From: Begonia masoniana
Lineage: Eukaryota; Streptophyta; Magnoliopsida; Cucurbitales; Begoniaceae
DNA: 64,000 nt
NCBI GenBank assembly: GCA_022432975.1
Contig: CM039508.1
Span: 50,619,646-50,683,645, forward strand
Direction: 5' to 3'
In this document: piece after piece, positions 22,410 through 40,435 of the stretch
Layout of the letters: each line of letters begins with the position of its first letter
How positions within the stretch are numbered: position 1 is the first letter of the stretch
Notes under the pieces: model-generated
The model's database searches: none
Seen by the model: the letters and a program-made list of their open reading frames with translations, nothing else
Told to the model about the DNA's origin: nothing
Made by a program: the position numbers and the translations under genes

Positions 22410-25400
22410 CGTTTTAACCTCTAAAGCAAATCTCTGGGTTTTGTTCAAAACTAGATAAAGAACCAACTCCGGAAATTACTTCTCCAGAACTGGGAAGAAA
22501 AGTAAACGAAAAAGATGTATCGAGAGAAGAAAATCAGAGCGCAGTTCAGATTGTGTTTGAACGTTCAATTTTCTCTACCCGGAAAAGAAAAGAACCCACA
22601 AATGATTGTCTTGGTAAGAACGCACTGGGGAATCACGAGACTGAAAATTCTTGAATTGGAAAAAAAAACTGAAGAGAAAAGAAAATCTAGAGAGAGAATG
22701 TTTACTCCTCTTTTTCTTTCTCCCTCCCTCCCTGTTTCCTTATCTAACCCGGCTGCTCTCAAGTCGGTCAGCAATAGACGGCAGATTCAACTGGACCACT
22801 GTTTCTCTCTCCTCTCTCTCTCTCTCTGTCTTCATATACAATTAAAACTCGGCTATATAGTGACTAAGCTAGTCGAATGTATTAGAATTTAGAAAATCCG
22901 TACTTTTCTAGAGAGAGAAGATGATACAGCAACCGAGAAGGAGGTGAAAAATATCACATCTTCAAAAACAGATTTCAAGAGAGACGTAGAGAGAGAAATG
23001 AGTAGACTTCAAAGCAAGTGTAAAAATTATTTTAACCCTCCAATTATGGTATTTTTTAAAAAAAATTCTTACACGATTAATTCTAATAAAATAAAACTTA
23101 AATTATCAAAAACAATTTTAGCGGTCGATTGATATCCACTCGTTCTAAATTTCAACCATAGAACAATCCTCCGTTATGTCGGGGCGTTCTCTCCGTGCAA
23201 CGCACGTGGAAAACGGGAGACCGTTCTCCAACAGCGGTATCCCGTTCTTCATGAAAGAGGTGAGTTTGAGGGGGAAGACTTTCTGCTAGAATGGTTCCTG
23301 TTATAAGTATGCCCCGAGATAGGGGGCGTTCGCTCTCGAACGAAAGACCGATATGCGTTAGGATAAAAACCGACCGTACCACCACTAAAATGCCCCTACC
23401 AACGGGACCGTTCTAATACACGCAAACTGCATAAGGTATGATTGTGATATAATTGTATCAGAGCTTCAGAACTAGAGAGAGAGAGAGAGAGCCCGTGAGT
23501 GAATGAAACGGGTGGGATCCAGCGAGATGATTGAGTGAGATAAAACTTGAGGAAGAAGGACAGGACGGGACTTTTACCACTCGACATGTCGTCGACACAT
23601 TCCTACACGTAGCATTCACATATAGTACACATTATTTAATACATTTATTATTTCTTACAAAATTCAGATTGAAATTTTTTGGTTTCAAAAATTGAATTAA
23701 AAAAATGTGAGTTCACATGCACCGACTGCTTCTGAAGGACAGGTCAATTAGAACGTGACCCTTTTAAATTTGAGAAAAAAAAAAAAGAGAGAATATTTTC
23801 ATTTAATAATATTATTTTTCAAAATAAATACAAAATTATTATATTCCAATTGCCTAGACATACTTGAGACTTAAAGTGGCCTCAAAGCAAAAACTTATCA
23901 GTCAGTATCAACCTAGTTTTGATACCAATTTTTTAAAGTCAAACGATAATAAAAAAACAAACGCAAAAAATAAGAACACTGAAATTTATTTGAAAAACAC
24001 TTTCCAGAAAAATCATAAGTAAAGGAGAAATTTGCTATTGATTAAATCAAATTACAACAGTGTCACTGAGTTTTGCGACTCAAGTATCAATAAATAGAGA
24101 AACCACGAAAAACTCTAATATTGAATATGGGTAAGACACGTTCCAACTAGAATTCGAATCACACTGAACTCTGATAACATAGTATGAATGGATTTTTGTT
24201 AAACAACTCTTCCAATATTGTTTAACAACTCAGTGACCCATAATAACACATATTCAGCTTAGTGTAAGGTTGAGGTAATAGAGAATACTGTCTATTCGGA
24301 TGTCGTTTAAGTAAAACCCTCGTCACCCATTTCACAATTGTTCTCTTTGCAATGCTTATACTATTTGTTCTCTTGTTATTGTTAGGGATATACCATCGGT
24401 TTAGGGATATTTCACAAGGATAGAAGCTTTCCCGGGACCGGGCTCTCTTAGGCGTTGTAGCTATATGCTCAGAGGTAAGTGAGGCTTTTATCTGGGCGTG
24501 ATGGCGGAGGAGCTTTGCTAAGCAGGTTCATGGCAGAAACGCCAACCGATATGCCGAGGTCATCCTTGGTTGGATTAGTAAAACACTGTGTATATTGCTC
24601 CAAAGTTCGAATCTTTTCAAAACTTGCTCATAAAAATAGGATTCTTGCGACTTACAATACAGTAATTTGCACCTCATGAACTTTAAGAGCAAAAAAAGAG
24701 CTGAAAAATAAGCAAGCCTAGATATTCTATCCACATCTACTAAACTAGGCGTATAGGAATTGGATTTTAAAGCCAAGTAGTAGGCTTAGTCTTTACTTTC
24801 TCTACTTCATCAGCTACAAGTCACTGTCGCAATAAGGTTGTTTTTGATCCTCATGTCACGACACGACATGTTTCGTATCCACATTTGTTAAATTTTCAGT
24901 AAATTACAGAGGGTTGCTTTACTTCTTGTTCATCAATTCTTAAATTTTCTATAAAATACAGACAAATGAATGTGACAAAACTCGACTAATTCTATCATGC
25001 TTTAGTGTCAAAGACAGGACCCTCCATCGTATGCATTTGAGACTCAATGTCAGATTAACAATAGGAATCTCTCTCTCTCTCTCTCTTCTTTCTTGCCGGC
25101 GAACTTGATGATGTTCTTTTCCGGCACAGAAGCTTGAAAGATCAATACGAAAAGGCAAACAAAACCCAATTCAAATCTTAAAAGCTTGAAAAAAGCTGCT
25201 CTGAAAAGGTTCAACTCTAGTTGAAGGACGAGGTTTGTCGATTCCGATGGCGGATTCCGACGAAGGACAATTCTAACAATCTCAAACGTTAGGTGTTGTA
25301 AATGCTGGCGGAATTCGTTTAAAATCGCAATCACAGAAGACAGAACACACAATTCTTATCCAGTGTTCATCATCTTATCCATAACCAATGAATACACAGC

Positions 25401-25747
25401 GGGAAAAAGTCAAACAAACTCGATTGCAAAACCAGTCTCAGGATCAGACAGTTTTTCCAAAAGAGGCAAAAATTTAATACCCATTTGGCCAAAACTTAGC
25501 CATTTTGATTATCATTTATTGAACCAACAAATTAAGCTGAAAATTTTGATCTTCTTAAAGATTGAACATCAGATCAAAACTGGAAACCTCTAAAATTCAT
25601 TTGAAGACTGGCGAAATCAAACACAATTTATCAGGCCAAAATGTACAGAGTGGGAAAAAAAAAAAAAAGCAATAAAGAGCCTGGCGAACAGTTTGAAGAC
25701 TGATCCTAGAGACTCTATAGAAACGATCCAACCTCCGAGTAAGAAAA
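22410..25747. other. Intergenic region between IDD and Sec61-beta
   Basis: No gene is supported. Holds the IDD leader and promoter with CT runs (22720-22830), a GC-rich block in AT-rich DNA (23150-23410, repeated 'gttct/gaac', 'cgttc' words), AT-rich sequence to about 24350, a weak coding-like patch with stops (24380-24620, unidentified), and the probable 3' UTR of the Sec61-beta gene (25600-25747). Confidence 0.35.
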
Positions 25748-26068
25748 TCAGGCCCCTCCACTGGATCGGTGGAGATAAAGTTTCCCGAAGACGTGAAGCG
25801 CCGTGACGAATCCGATGAAACAGAGGCTCATAACCAGCACCACGGTGGGACTGATCTTCAATCCCGGAGCGTCGTCGGTGTAGAACCTCAGCATATTACC
25901 CCCAGCGCCGGCGCCAGCGCTGATCCCACCAGAGCTATTGGCGGAACCGGAGCTAACGCGACGGCGGCGAATACCGGCAGTAGCAGCCGCCGAGCCACGG
26001 GGAGCAACGACGCCAGGTCGAGAGGTCGAGGAAGACGAAGACTGGGACTGAGATGTTCCTCTAGCCAT
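25748..26068 (-). CDS. Protein transport protein Sec61 subunit beta
   Basis: Tail-anchored small subunit of the Sec61 translocon in the ER membrane, assisting co-translational import. Uninterrupted frame of 106 residues, the usual plant length. The Ser/Gly/Ala-rich cytosolic N terminus carries the conserved R-R-R segment; [20 protein letters not shown] precedes and forms the C-terminal transmembrane helix (about 76-98), the Sec61-beta/SecG-like signature. It ends with the short luminal tail. The next gene (MLO) lies 246 bp away on the same strand, so this intergenic gap must hold the MLO 3' UTR and the Sec61-beta promoter. Confidence 0.95.
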   Translation of the reverse strand: MARGTSQSQSSSSSTSRPGVVAPRGSAAATAGIRRRRVSSGSANSSGGISAGAGAGGNMLRFYTDDAPGLKISPTVVLVMSLCFIGFVTALHVFGKLYLHRSSGGA

Positions 26069-26314
26069 GGACGAAGATCGACGAGACAGAGAGAGCAGCT
26101 AGAGAGAGGGAAATGGCGAATGATGGACCGAGATACAGGGAGTAGTTGAGAAATTATTGGGAAGAGAGAGAGGTGATTATCTCGTACGGTAATCCCCAGG
26201 GAACTTAGCCTGTAATCAAGCTCAGATTTTTAATTAGCCTTGATTTAAATCTTACATCCACAAACTATAGGAATTAAATTATGACACATGAAAAATGTCT
26301 GTTAATCTCGACTC

Positions 26315-29300
26315 TCATTTCCTCGTAAAAGAAAACTCTTTATTTCCGATATTAATCTCATGCTGCTCAACTGCCGACCGATTGAAAACAACGACATCCC
26401 GAACTGGGTTCTGCTCGTTAGATTCTCTTTCTCGATCTACGTCTAAGTCTCGACGGTGGGACGATCCTTCCCCATTTCGATTGTTGTGATAAGAGGGCGG
26501 CGAAAGGGAAGGCGACTCCGTATCCCATACCTCAAAGTTATCGAAGTTTGATTTCCTCGGAGATGTTCGGAAGCTGTCCATTTCGCTCTTGTAGTGACGC
26601 AAAAGATGGATGGGAGACGACATTTGGTGGGTTGGAGTTGCCGGCCGGCTCGATGATGGAGTGGTCACACCAGCCCGGTTCTGTTTTATGTTCTTTCGGG
26701 CAGTCTGGTGCCAATTTCGCAGAGCCCCGGCTACTCTCTCGTTGAATATGGTTGGCTTCATTGTAGAACCCATCTACAATTTATATATATATAATTAATT
26801 ATTATTTATTTTAAATTATTTATTGAAAATGGGTGGGTTAGTTTAATAATCCTTACCTGTGTCACGAGGGCGTAGAGAGGGAATGTGACATAGCTACATA
26901 GTATTTGTACAACCACTCTGTAAAATTATTAAAAAAATAAATTAAAATGGAGTCATTAAAATTATTAAAAAAATAATAAAAATTATTTCGTAATTACCCC
27001 ATTGTGATTCGGATGACTACGTCCTCGGTTAATTCGTGGAAGCAAGATCTCATCCCGAATTCATACTGAAACCATATAACAAAATTAAACCGATTAATTT
27101 TTTAAATAATACTACGTTTATTCTATTATTCTACTTTTTAAATATAATTGCTGACACAATAAATAATAATTGATTTAATTATATTACAATTAATCTAATA
27201 AATTATAAATAAATAATTAAGATTAAATAATTAATTTATTACATTAATTATAACTAGTATTATTGTTATTTTTTATTCTTTTATTTTTTCAAATAATTTT
27301 AAAATATTATAATTATTAAGTTAAAATAATAAAATGAGATTAATGGATCTTACCCATGTCCATGCAAAGAAAGCAAGCTGAAAGGCATTCTGCAAATCAT
27401 TAAAATAAATATAAATAACAAACAATACTAAATTAAATAAATAAATAAAAAGTAATTATCAATAAAAATTTTAAATTATTATATCATTAACACACCTGCA
27501 TTTAAATTTTTTTTTTTTGACAAAATAAATATTAAACTATCATTAGTTAACAATTCAACACTCTACAATCGCCGCACTCGCGATCGCCCGCAATGAAAAT
27601 GCGAGCTCTCCCACTTGAAATTGTACAAAATAGTAAAATATACTAAAAAACGGACGACCTCGACTTCACGAGAGTGTACACGTGGTCACCCGCAGTTAGT
27701 GCAGTCGACTGCACTTGCGTTTAACGATAATAGTGTTGATTTGTTAACATATGATAATTTAAAATTTATTATTTCAACGAAAATAGTTTATGATTTGTTA
27801 ATGGATTTTTTTTTTTTCATAAATAAATAAATAAAATTTACCTGGAAAAGGACGAAATTGATGAGGTAAAGAATGAGACGTGGATGATTAAACCAGAAAA
27901 GATCATCGCCAGGTTGGACAACTGGGACCCCCTTAACCACCTCTCCTCTCTCTTGAATTCTCAAGGCCATTTTCGTAATTATCACTTGAAGCTTTGTCCC
28001 CACCAGCAACAGTATCTGTCATCAACCGTTCATTATTGGCCGTTAGATTTAATAACCGGGCCCACTCGATATTTATAATCATCCAAACTAATCTTACAAT
28101 CAAGGGAATGAACGGTAGCCATAGATAAGCCTTCCAGCCTGTTCCACAAGTCAAAGTCTAATTATTCGGCATTATCAAATTAAATTAATTATTTTATAAT
28201 CACGCTTAATTATTATAATTTAAAAAATAGAGAAATTCCTCACCGTGAGTGTTGGATAGAACGAATAGAACGGCGAAGAGCCAAATTGGAGGGCTGAAAA
28301 TAAGTACAAAATGACAAACTCAATAATTTTATTAATTATTTCCCCGACTTTTCAATTATTAAATTAAATTTGAAATTAACGATTCGAGAGCGAACCTAAC
28401 CTTATACCGACGACAACAGTGAAATCCTCTTCGAGTGACCGATTGATATATTTTTGGAAGTCGAAATTGTGGTTCCCGTGAGGCGCCAAATGTGCCTGAT
28501 AATTGCGTTTAGTCGACGAATTAACAAAATTTAATTTTGATAATCGTTCAATTGGGTAATGAGTTTAGACTAACCATGATAAACCCGTGTCGTAAAGTCA
28601 AGTAATCGACTTTCGGAACTGATCGGAAAAACTGCCGGAAAAAACAAACCTGAAAAATATAAAAAAAAATAATAATTATTAAAAAGCTGGAAAAAAATGA
28701 TTATGAGAATAAATTGGAAAAGATGACTTTAATCATGCCGTTATTAAGAAACGACGACCATCTATGGTGAACGAGAAGTAGACCACATTTAAAACAAGTA
28801 GTCAAATTTAGAGTGTTGACCGCGTTTTGCCCACTAAGCAGGCCTTTCCCCACCTCCCCATTTGATCTTCCAAATATATTACCACTGGGAATTATAGCAA
28901 ATTTGTGACCGCAGTTACTGGAGTGCCCGTGACTAAGTGTGTCGATCCAACTCATACTAGTAGAAGTGTACAATATTACATCGTTTGAGATAGTAAAAAG
29001 TGAATAATTTACGAGTAGAATTCTCTTCTTTGCTAATATTACGTATTTTTGACTAACCTCAAAAACAAAACTACATCGGTTTCGACTCAAAGCAGTTGTA
29101 GTAGGAGGACCGATGATATTACGAGATTAATTAGAAGTTCTTAACCAAACTTTTAGTTGTCACACTAATTAACATTATTGTATAAAATAAAGTATTTCAT
29201 ACAAGAAATGACATATTATATGAATGATAATTGTATCTTACAAGCCACATGAAGAAGGGTTGTTTTGTCCAGAAGCTCAAGTGTCTTCTCCCAAACGATG

Positions 29301-30372
29301 TTTCTCTTGCAAACCTAAATCTTTCTGGATCTGTAAGAAGAATAAATATATTCCATTAAAAGATTTAATTAATATGTACGTATTAATTGTCGATAATGCA
29401 GTTGTTCTTGGACTAACCGTGCGAAAACTGATATTCGGCGGTCTTGGTCTCCTTTTCCCATGCTTTCCAACTTCTCATCTATAGCCAGACACAAACTTTA
29501 GAGAGAGATACAGAGAGTTTTAGAGAGAGAGAGAGAGAGAGAGAGACCTTTGCCCTAGCCAAAGCCATGGTGAGACCACAGTACATGACATGAAAAACAG
29601 CCAAAACGAAGATGAAGATATGAAGTTGATGAATTCCTTCAGCAGATATAAAAGAGACTTTACCCTGCACAAGTTATGCATGAAAATCTCATTTTTTTGA
29701 GCGTTTAAATCAAAACTAAAATCAACTTTGATTCTTTCAATGATATAAATTATACTACCTTTTCTGCACATTTGTCTGTGCCTCCCGCAGCGGCCAAAAC
29801 CCGGCGAAAGGTTCCACCGGAATCCGATACCGTCAGTAGCTTTCTTCGACCATTAGTCTCATATTCACTCTCCTTGTTCATTTCAATTTCTTTCTGCTTA
29901 CTACATGGATGCCACGTAGCTGCTACTTCTTCTGAAATACATATGTCAGCTATTGGACCTTGTCCCACTGTTAGAAGCAAGGATATGAACCCTAAAAGCA
30001 TAAGCTCTAAACCCAAAAAAAAAAAAAAAAAAAAGATTTGTTAGAATGAATCAATATAAAAAAAAAACTTACGAATGTTCTAAATGAAAATCATGAAAAT
30101 ACCTGATTTGATCTTTTCCAGGGCCTCATATAGACCTCTTTTATGTTTCTTCTTCAACCACTGGAAATCCAAAATCAAATGTTTCATCTTTTTTTTTTTT
30201 AAATTTTTGTTTACATCAAATATATATATATATGTATGGATATATTTACCTTTCCTATGAGATGGATTATGTATTCGATGATTATAGAGACTAAAACCAA
30301 GACGAAGCAGACGACAGCAACAGCCCACGTCGGAGTTTGCTCCAGTGATTTTCCTCCTCCCCCTGCCGCCAT
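26315..30372 (-). CDS. MLO-like seven-transmembrane protein, clade V-like
   Basis: Plasma-membrane MLO family protein; clade V members are the powdery-mildew susceptibility factors, and MLO proteins act as calmodulin-regulated calcium channels. Fifteen exons: 30250-30372, 30103-30160, 29759-30006, 29548-29664, 29418-29478, 29242-29330, 28575-28649, 28401-28495, 28244-28293, 28098-28138, 27842-28015, 27354-27389, 26998-27065, 26857-26917 and 26315-26773; 584 residues. Hallmarks: T-P-T-W-A-V-A-V-V near the N terminus, [36 protein letters not shown], and a calmodulin-binding helix around A-L-R-N-W-H. The C terminus carries E-F-S-F, the [D/E]-F-[S/T]-F motif typical of clade V. Intron 4 is only 69 nt and starts gtctctct. 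Intron 6 and intron 11 hold insertions. The clade assignment is motif-based. Confidence 0.95.
27510..27820. repeat. Fold-back element in MLO intron 11 with AT-rich arms and GC core
   Basis: Left arm 'gacaaaataaatattaaactatcattagttaac...' (from about 27519) matches the reverse complement of the right arm ('gttaacatatgataatttaaaatttatt...' to about 27805). The core between (27570-27715) is GC-rich with repeated 'gatcgcccgcaatg', 'gtgcagtcgactgcac' (a perfect palindrome at about 27698-27713) and similar words. It occupies most of the 452-nt intron. Confidence 0.75.
28701..29090 (-). other. Unidentified open frame inside MLO intron 6
   Basis: Intron 6 (28650-29241) is 592 nt and contains a 129-codon minus-strand frame. 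Its central part (about 28750-28960) has codon-like composition ([10 protein letters not shown], then [10 protein letters not shown]). I do not recognise a family. It is unlikely to be MLO coding sequence, since exons 6 and 7 join in phase without it. It may be a captured gene fragment or a mobile-element stub. Confidence 0.3.
29526..29547. repeat. CT microsatellite abutting the 5' splice site of MLO intron 4
   Basis: On the minus strand the intron opens gtctctctctctctct; the first 22 or so intron bases are almost pure CT. The donor lacks the usual purines at +3/+4 and G at +5. The intron is 69 nt in total (29479-29547). Confidence 0.85.
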
Positions 30373-31109
30373 TAATGGCTGATCTCTACCCCTTTTCGCC
30401 CTTATTCACCGCCGAAACTTTCCCGGAAAGTTTTCCCAAAAAACTCAAGGAATTAATAAATACGAAGAACCCAAGAATGAATCAATGATTAGACATGGGT
30501 ATACAATTCCGAAGACATTAGAAGCTAACTTATACCTACACCTGCTTAAGAAAACGCCGGAAGTGTAGAAAGAGAAGTCGATGACTTTGACTTTCTAGAT
30601 TGAAGAGAGAGACAGAAGATAATCTAATATTTCAAAATTTCGGGTTTAAGAAAAAGAATGTTTTAATTAGAAAGAGTTGACTTGACTTGATCAGAAAAAT
30701 CGTTAAAATTCAGATTTCTTTGACTAATGAAGATCGTAAATTTCGTATTGTAGTGAGGTGGTATTAAGGAGTAATCTGGACCGTTAATCACTGTACAGTC
30801 AGCATTATAATTTGATTATTTATAAATTAAAATATATGATTATAATAAATTTCTGTTATAAATATAAAATAGCAATCTATTCCTCGTTACCAGAATATTA
30901 TTTTTCTGACTCATTCTGCCTAATTATCCACTTATTTTATTCTTTTAATTAGTTTTTTAAATAGTTGTACTAATATAAATAAAAAATTCATTTCATAACA
31001 TATATTACATTAAATAATAAACTACTTTCATATATTCAACATTTTTAGAAGCTTTAAATAATTTTCAAAAATAATAATAGTGACTTTTGCTGTTTATTTT
31101 TCTAATTGC
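30373..31109. other. Upstream region of the clade V-like MLO gene
   Basis: AT-rich, no gene. Contains the probable promoter and leader of the minus-strand MLO gene. Confidence 0.35.
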
Positions 31110-32323
31110 ATTGCATCTAAGAGTGGGCAGCATCAGATTGAGAATAAGACCGGACCATCGATTTTGGTCTGATTTTGGTCCAAAGTCTCTAGACCACCAT
31201 TTGGTCCGCAGTCCAAACTTCATAATCCTGACGGTTCTCGATTCGGTCCTAGGTCCATAGTCAAAATTCTCGAAAAATTGGGACTGGACCTAGAGCTAAA
31301 AGAAATTGGGAATTGGCGCTTCAGTTTCACTCTTCTCTCTTCAGTCTTCCATTCCAGAATCCAAAGACTAGCCAAAATCTCTCCCGACTAGGCGACGACC
31401 CCTGTTCTTTTGCTCAGCTGAACACCGACGGTCCGCTTGCCACACCAGACCCCGAATCGCAACTCCCGACTCACGTTCCGACATTCCCCTTGACTCGACG
31501 AGTACCCTTAAGACTATGGGGGATAATGATAACTCACAATTGAAATCAAGCGAACAGACAAAAACCCCACAATAAACTAAACTTCTCAACAACCAAAGAG
31601 AGCTTGGAAAACCAGATTTTCCGAGTACTAAATCTTTTTGAGATGAGTTTGGACGATAGGGGAGATCTAGCATAAATTCTTGAGGGAATCATAACTCCAG
31701 TGATTTCTCGAAGCTGACTGGGAGACGAGGCATCCATTGAGAGAGAGAGAAGTGATGCGGAAGGTCAAGCTCAAGTAACTATCAGAAATTTAAGGAGATG
31801 ACAGATTTGGAGTTTGCAGAAGATTTATTTTAAAACTGGATAATATTTTAAAATAATAATAAAAAAAAAAAAAGAATGGGAGGAACCGGGACTGGACCAA
31901 AAATTCGGTCTGGTCCCAGTTCGGTCCCCGCCCCTCCCAGGACTGGTTCTGGTCTTTGGGAAAAATCCCAAAGACTAGTGTCTGTTTCGGTATGGGCTCG
32001 GGACTGGATCGAACCGGCCCATGCCCACCCCTAAGAAAGAGGAGAAGGCGTCCATTGAGAGAGAGAGAAGTAATGTGGGAGGTCAAGCTCAAGTAACTAT
32101 CAGAAATTTAAGAAGATGACAGACTTGGATTCTACAGAAGATTTTTAAAACCGTATAATGTTTTAAAATAAAATAAAAAAAAAAAAAAAGAATGGGAGGA
32201 ACTGGGACTGGACCAAATAGGACCGGTTCTGGTCTTCGAAAAAAAAATCTTAAAGACTCGAGCCGGTTTGAATATGGGCTCAGGACCGTACCGAACCGGC
32301 CCGTGCCCACCCCTAATTGCATA
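31110..32323. mobile_element. Non-autonomous hAT element with duplicated 3' part
   Basis: The left end 'taagagtgggca' (31118) and the reverse-complemented right end 'taggggtgggca' (ending 32315) are the terminal inverted repeats typical of plant hAT elements. They are flanked by an 8-bp target-site duplication, attgcatc (31110-31117) and attgcata (32316-32323), one mismatch. Sub-terminal regions carry many 'ggtcc/ggacc' and 'accggt' words. About 280 bp at the right end occurs twice in tandem (from about 31736 and from 32050), each copy ending 'cccaccccta'. Only short frames remain; transposase is absent. Confidence 0.85.
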
Positions 32324-35300
32324 AGTGATTAAAAATAATAATAATTTTACGTTCAGTCTCTTATTTTACTCTATTGACTATTAGTATACTCTCTTACGTG
32401 TTGGTTGATGTAATTAATGTACAATTAATATAATAAATAATAAATAATTAATTTATTAAATTAATTGTATTAATCATTGTTTGATACGTCAACGAATATC
32501 CTAAGACAGTAATATAAGAAAATAAACGTATCGTTATTCTTAAAAAATAACGCGAATAGATCATTTTATTTTTTTTTGGCAATTTTTACAAATTAAAATC
32601 GTTTCTTTTTCGTCATAAATTCAGATAAGTCGATGTCTAGGGTTAATAAATTACTATGGATATTACTACATTTTAATTAATAAATAAATTTTTTAATATT
32701 CTCATAAAATTCTTTAATAAATTGTTCATTATCTTTACTAAATAACGTAATAAATAAATTATCTAGAGTTGTCGATAATTAACTAGTCGGTCTTCATCTC
32801 AAACCCCCTAATTCGACCGTCACTTCTCATTAGATAATTAAATGGCAAGAGTTTAGATTAGGACGTGATTAAATTATAATTAACAAAAACCTAATCCAAA
32901 CTTCTCATGTAATTGATTGAGCCAAGTTCCATCAGAACATAAATTATGTAACGCATGGGAAACATTAACTACCTTATTATAAAATACATGTATAGTTTAA
33001 TAGTATATTTTGTTTTAAATATTTATTTATTGGTGATAAATAAAATAAATGTATTTTTTATGAATAAAATACATTTAATATATTGTTTTAAGTAAAAACA
33101 TGTAAAAAAGACCAAGTCTTCCCACTCAAAAGTCATCATCATCATTATTCTTAGAATATTCATAGTTTGTCCCTTGTTAAATCAGCCTCTTTACAAGTGC
33201 TGCACTAACTCAGTCAAAGAAAAATATAAAATATATTCTTAAAAATTAAAATGAAAAATATTATTTTATTTATTACATCAATTAATCTAATAAGTAAAAT
33301 TAGAAGATAATTGTAACAGGGTAAATATTAAAATGAACGTTGAAGTAATGAAGTGCGTTCAATCGACAGCTTAAATTTTTAATTTGGACGACTAACTAAC
33401 ATCTTATCGTTAATGTCGTTAGATTTTCTGTTAAAGTCTGTTAACTCTCCCTCTCTGGTCCACCGTTGATGCATTGTAACTCATTCGTCTATGAGATGTT
33501 ATTGTTAAAATTAAAAATTTAATATATCAATTAATTTTTTTTTTTTTTTATTTCATGGTACATTTTGATATTTATCTAATATAATATTAGGTCAAAATTT
33601 AAATTAGAAGCATAAAAAAAAAAAAAAGTCTACCATATAACACAATCAGAAGCCCTCAATGTAATGGCATTTACCGTCACAATTAGAAGGGACCTACTAA
33701 AAGAAATTCAACTAACTACAAGGGTTGACTCCCAATTAATTTCATTTTATATTAATAATATTTTTTTTAATTATTACATCAAAAGATGTTAATAACATTG
33801 AATTTAATAGATAGGAAGTTAGGAACATAGTTTTCATATTTCAATTTATGTTAATAACAAGTTAATTTGCGTATAAATTAAAAGACTAAGAATTAACGGG
33901 AATATATTTTTAATAAAAAAAATATTACGATCTTGAGTCGGGCCTCGAGTCATTCCTTAAAAGCTTGTCATAGACCTTGCTTGGACCTAACCCTTCTTAC
34001 TTTCACTTAGACGAAGATGAGACATATATATACGCCATATACAATAATCTTATAATATAACATAATATTTTTTCTGTAAAGCTAAATTATATATTCCTAG
34101 GACATTACTTTATAGATAATTATACATATACGTGTGTGTATATACGTACGTATGTATATACAGAAAAAAAAAGGAACTATTTTATTTTATAAAGAGGAAT
34201 TATTCAAAGTTGGGTGGCTCAGCTTCTGCCGGTCTAACTCATTAGTGACCTCATTCAAGAAGTCAAAGCTGTTATTTGGGTCGGTCCGCTGTCTTCCTTT
34301 CTTATTTCTTTAACCTGCACCGGTCTCCAACGAAATTCTTAGGTCTACCCATCAAACTTAGTCATGCAATTTTATGCTTTAGTTAGTTCTAAAACTCAAA
34401 CTTGTACTCCAATTTTAATATATTTAATTTTTAATAAGACGATGCACAAACGACATGAATTGTACCGTGAGATGTTAGCTTCTTAATCTAAACAAATAAA
34501 AAAAGTCGAATATATTTCGATAAAGATGATCTTCTATAATGTTTGCGTTGTCTAGTTTGTTAGTATCAAAAAAAGTCCAAGCCAAATGGTCTTATTCTTC
34601 GAGAGTACCTCATGGTTGAAAAAATATACCATCATAAACACGACGATGGAAATTGTTACGTTAAGTGTGTTAACATCGTCGTTGTAGGAGGAGAGTCGGA
34701 GAAGTGATTAAACGTGGGTAGACGAAAATATATTTAAAAATCGAAAAATAAATATGGGTGGTATCCAATGGTAGAAAATTTAACTATAAACCAAAATAGA
34801 AAGATATGAAATGAAACACTAAATTTTCGTGAAAAATCTTAACAAAGAAAAACTACAAATATAAGAGAAAATTCAGTTGTTATAATTCCCAATATTTGTA
34901 TCAATGTCATGGGACCATGACCATGACCTATCAAAATATATTATAAACTTTAGGGGAAAAAAAACATGTATCTATAGGGTCTATGACGAGATAAACTTTA
35001 AAATATGTTAGCTAACAAAATAAATTTTAAACTATTATACGTTAACGAAATAAACATTCAAATATAGTTTCATAAGGACACATATGCAATCGCTCGCAAA
35101 ATGCGTGTGAGGCGTATGAACACCGAAAAATTCTAGAATTAGAGCAAAAATTCATAAATTCAGGATTTAGGGCAAAACTTCACCAAAAACCATCAATACG
35201 CAGTCAAAAATTGCCGTAGTTGCACAAGGACTAACCCTTTAAGGTCGAAAATCAAATTAAAAGGATTGGTGAACGTCGATTGAACGAACAACCTCCGTGT

Positions 35301-35727
35301 GGGCATTCATGCAATCGCCCGCATCCATTTTACAGGTGATCATATGTGTTTTCTGTAAACCATAATTGAAAGTTTGTTTCGTTAACGTAGGATAATTTAA
35401 AATTTATTTCGTTAAACAAAATAATTTAAGGTTTTTTTATATTTTCCCTGAACTTTATATTATACAATATTTGTGACGTGAATTATAGTAAAAGCACGAT
35501 TTATAATATAATATAATAAATTTGGAAGTCTACCGAAGGAACAAGTCTGGTTTCAGTACAAACCTCCACCAGTGACGGTTATTGCAAGGTCTTCTTCGAT
35601 TGCAGTTGGCACAAAGTCCCGGCTACATCAAACCTTTCCACTTTGAAAGTTTCTTCTTCCTCCTTAATGATAGTTTGATATTTATTTATATGCCGAACAG
35701 TCCCTCCGCTGAGAAAAAGTAACAGGC
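32324..35727. other. AT-rich intergenic region between the two MLO genes
   Basis: No gene or RNA gene recognised. Mostly A/T-rich with short poly(A/T) runs, one fold-back element (34940-35465), and the probable promoter of the plus-strand MLO gene just before 35728. Confidence 0.4.
34940..35465. repeat. Fold-back element with AT-rich arms and GC core between the MLO genes
   Basis: Left arm 'ttataaactttagggga...gctaacaaaataaattttaaactattatacgttaacg' (34940-35060) pairs with the reverse complement of the right arm ending 'ccctgaactttatatta' (to 35465). Core words 'gcaatcgctcgc' and 'gcaatcgcccgc' occur inverted or spaced in the middle and resemble the core of the element in MLO intron 11. Confidence 0.75.

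Positions 35728-40435
<4,708 letters not shown>

Noticed and set aside
23150..23410. Fold-back like those elsewhere
   Set aside because: GC-rich with repeated words, but I could not pair inverted arms, so it is described only as a GC-rich block.
24380..24620. RNase H-like or retroelement coding patch
   Set aside because: Some protein-like wording, but internal stops and no catalytic motif could be placed; left unassigned.
31368..31673. 101-codon minus frame inside the hAT element
   Set aside because: No transposase motifs; probably residual non-coding element sequence.
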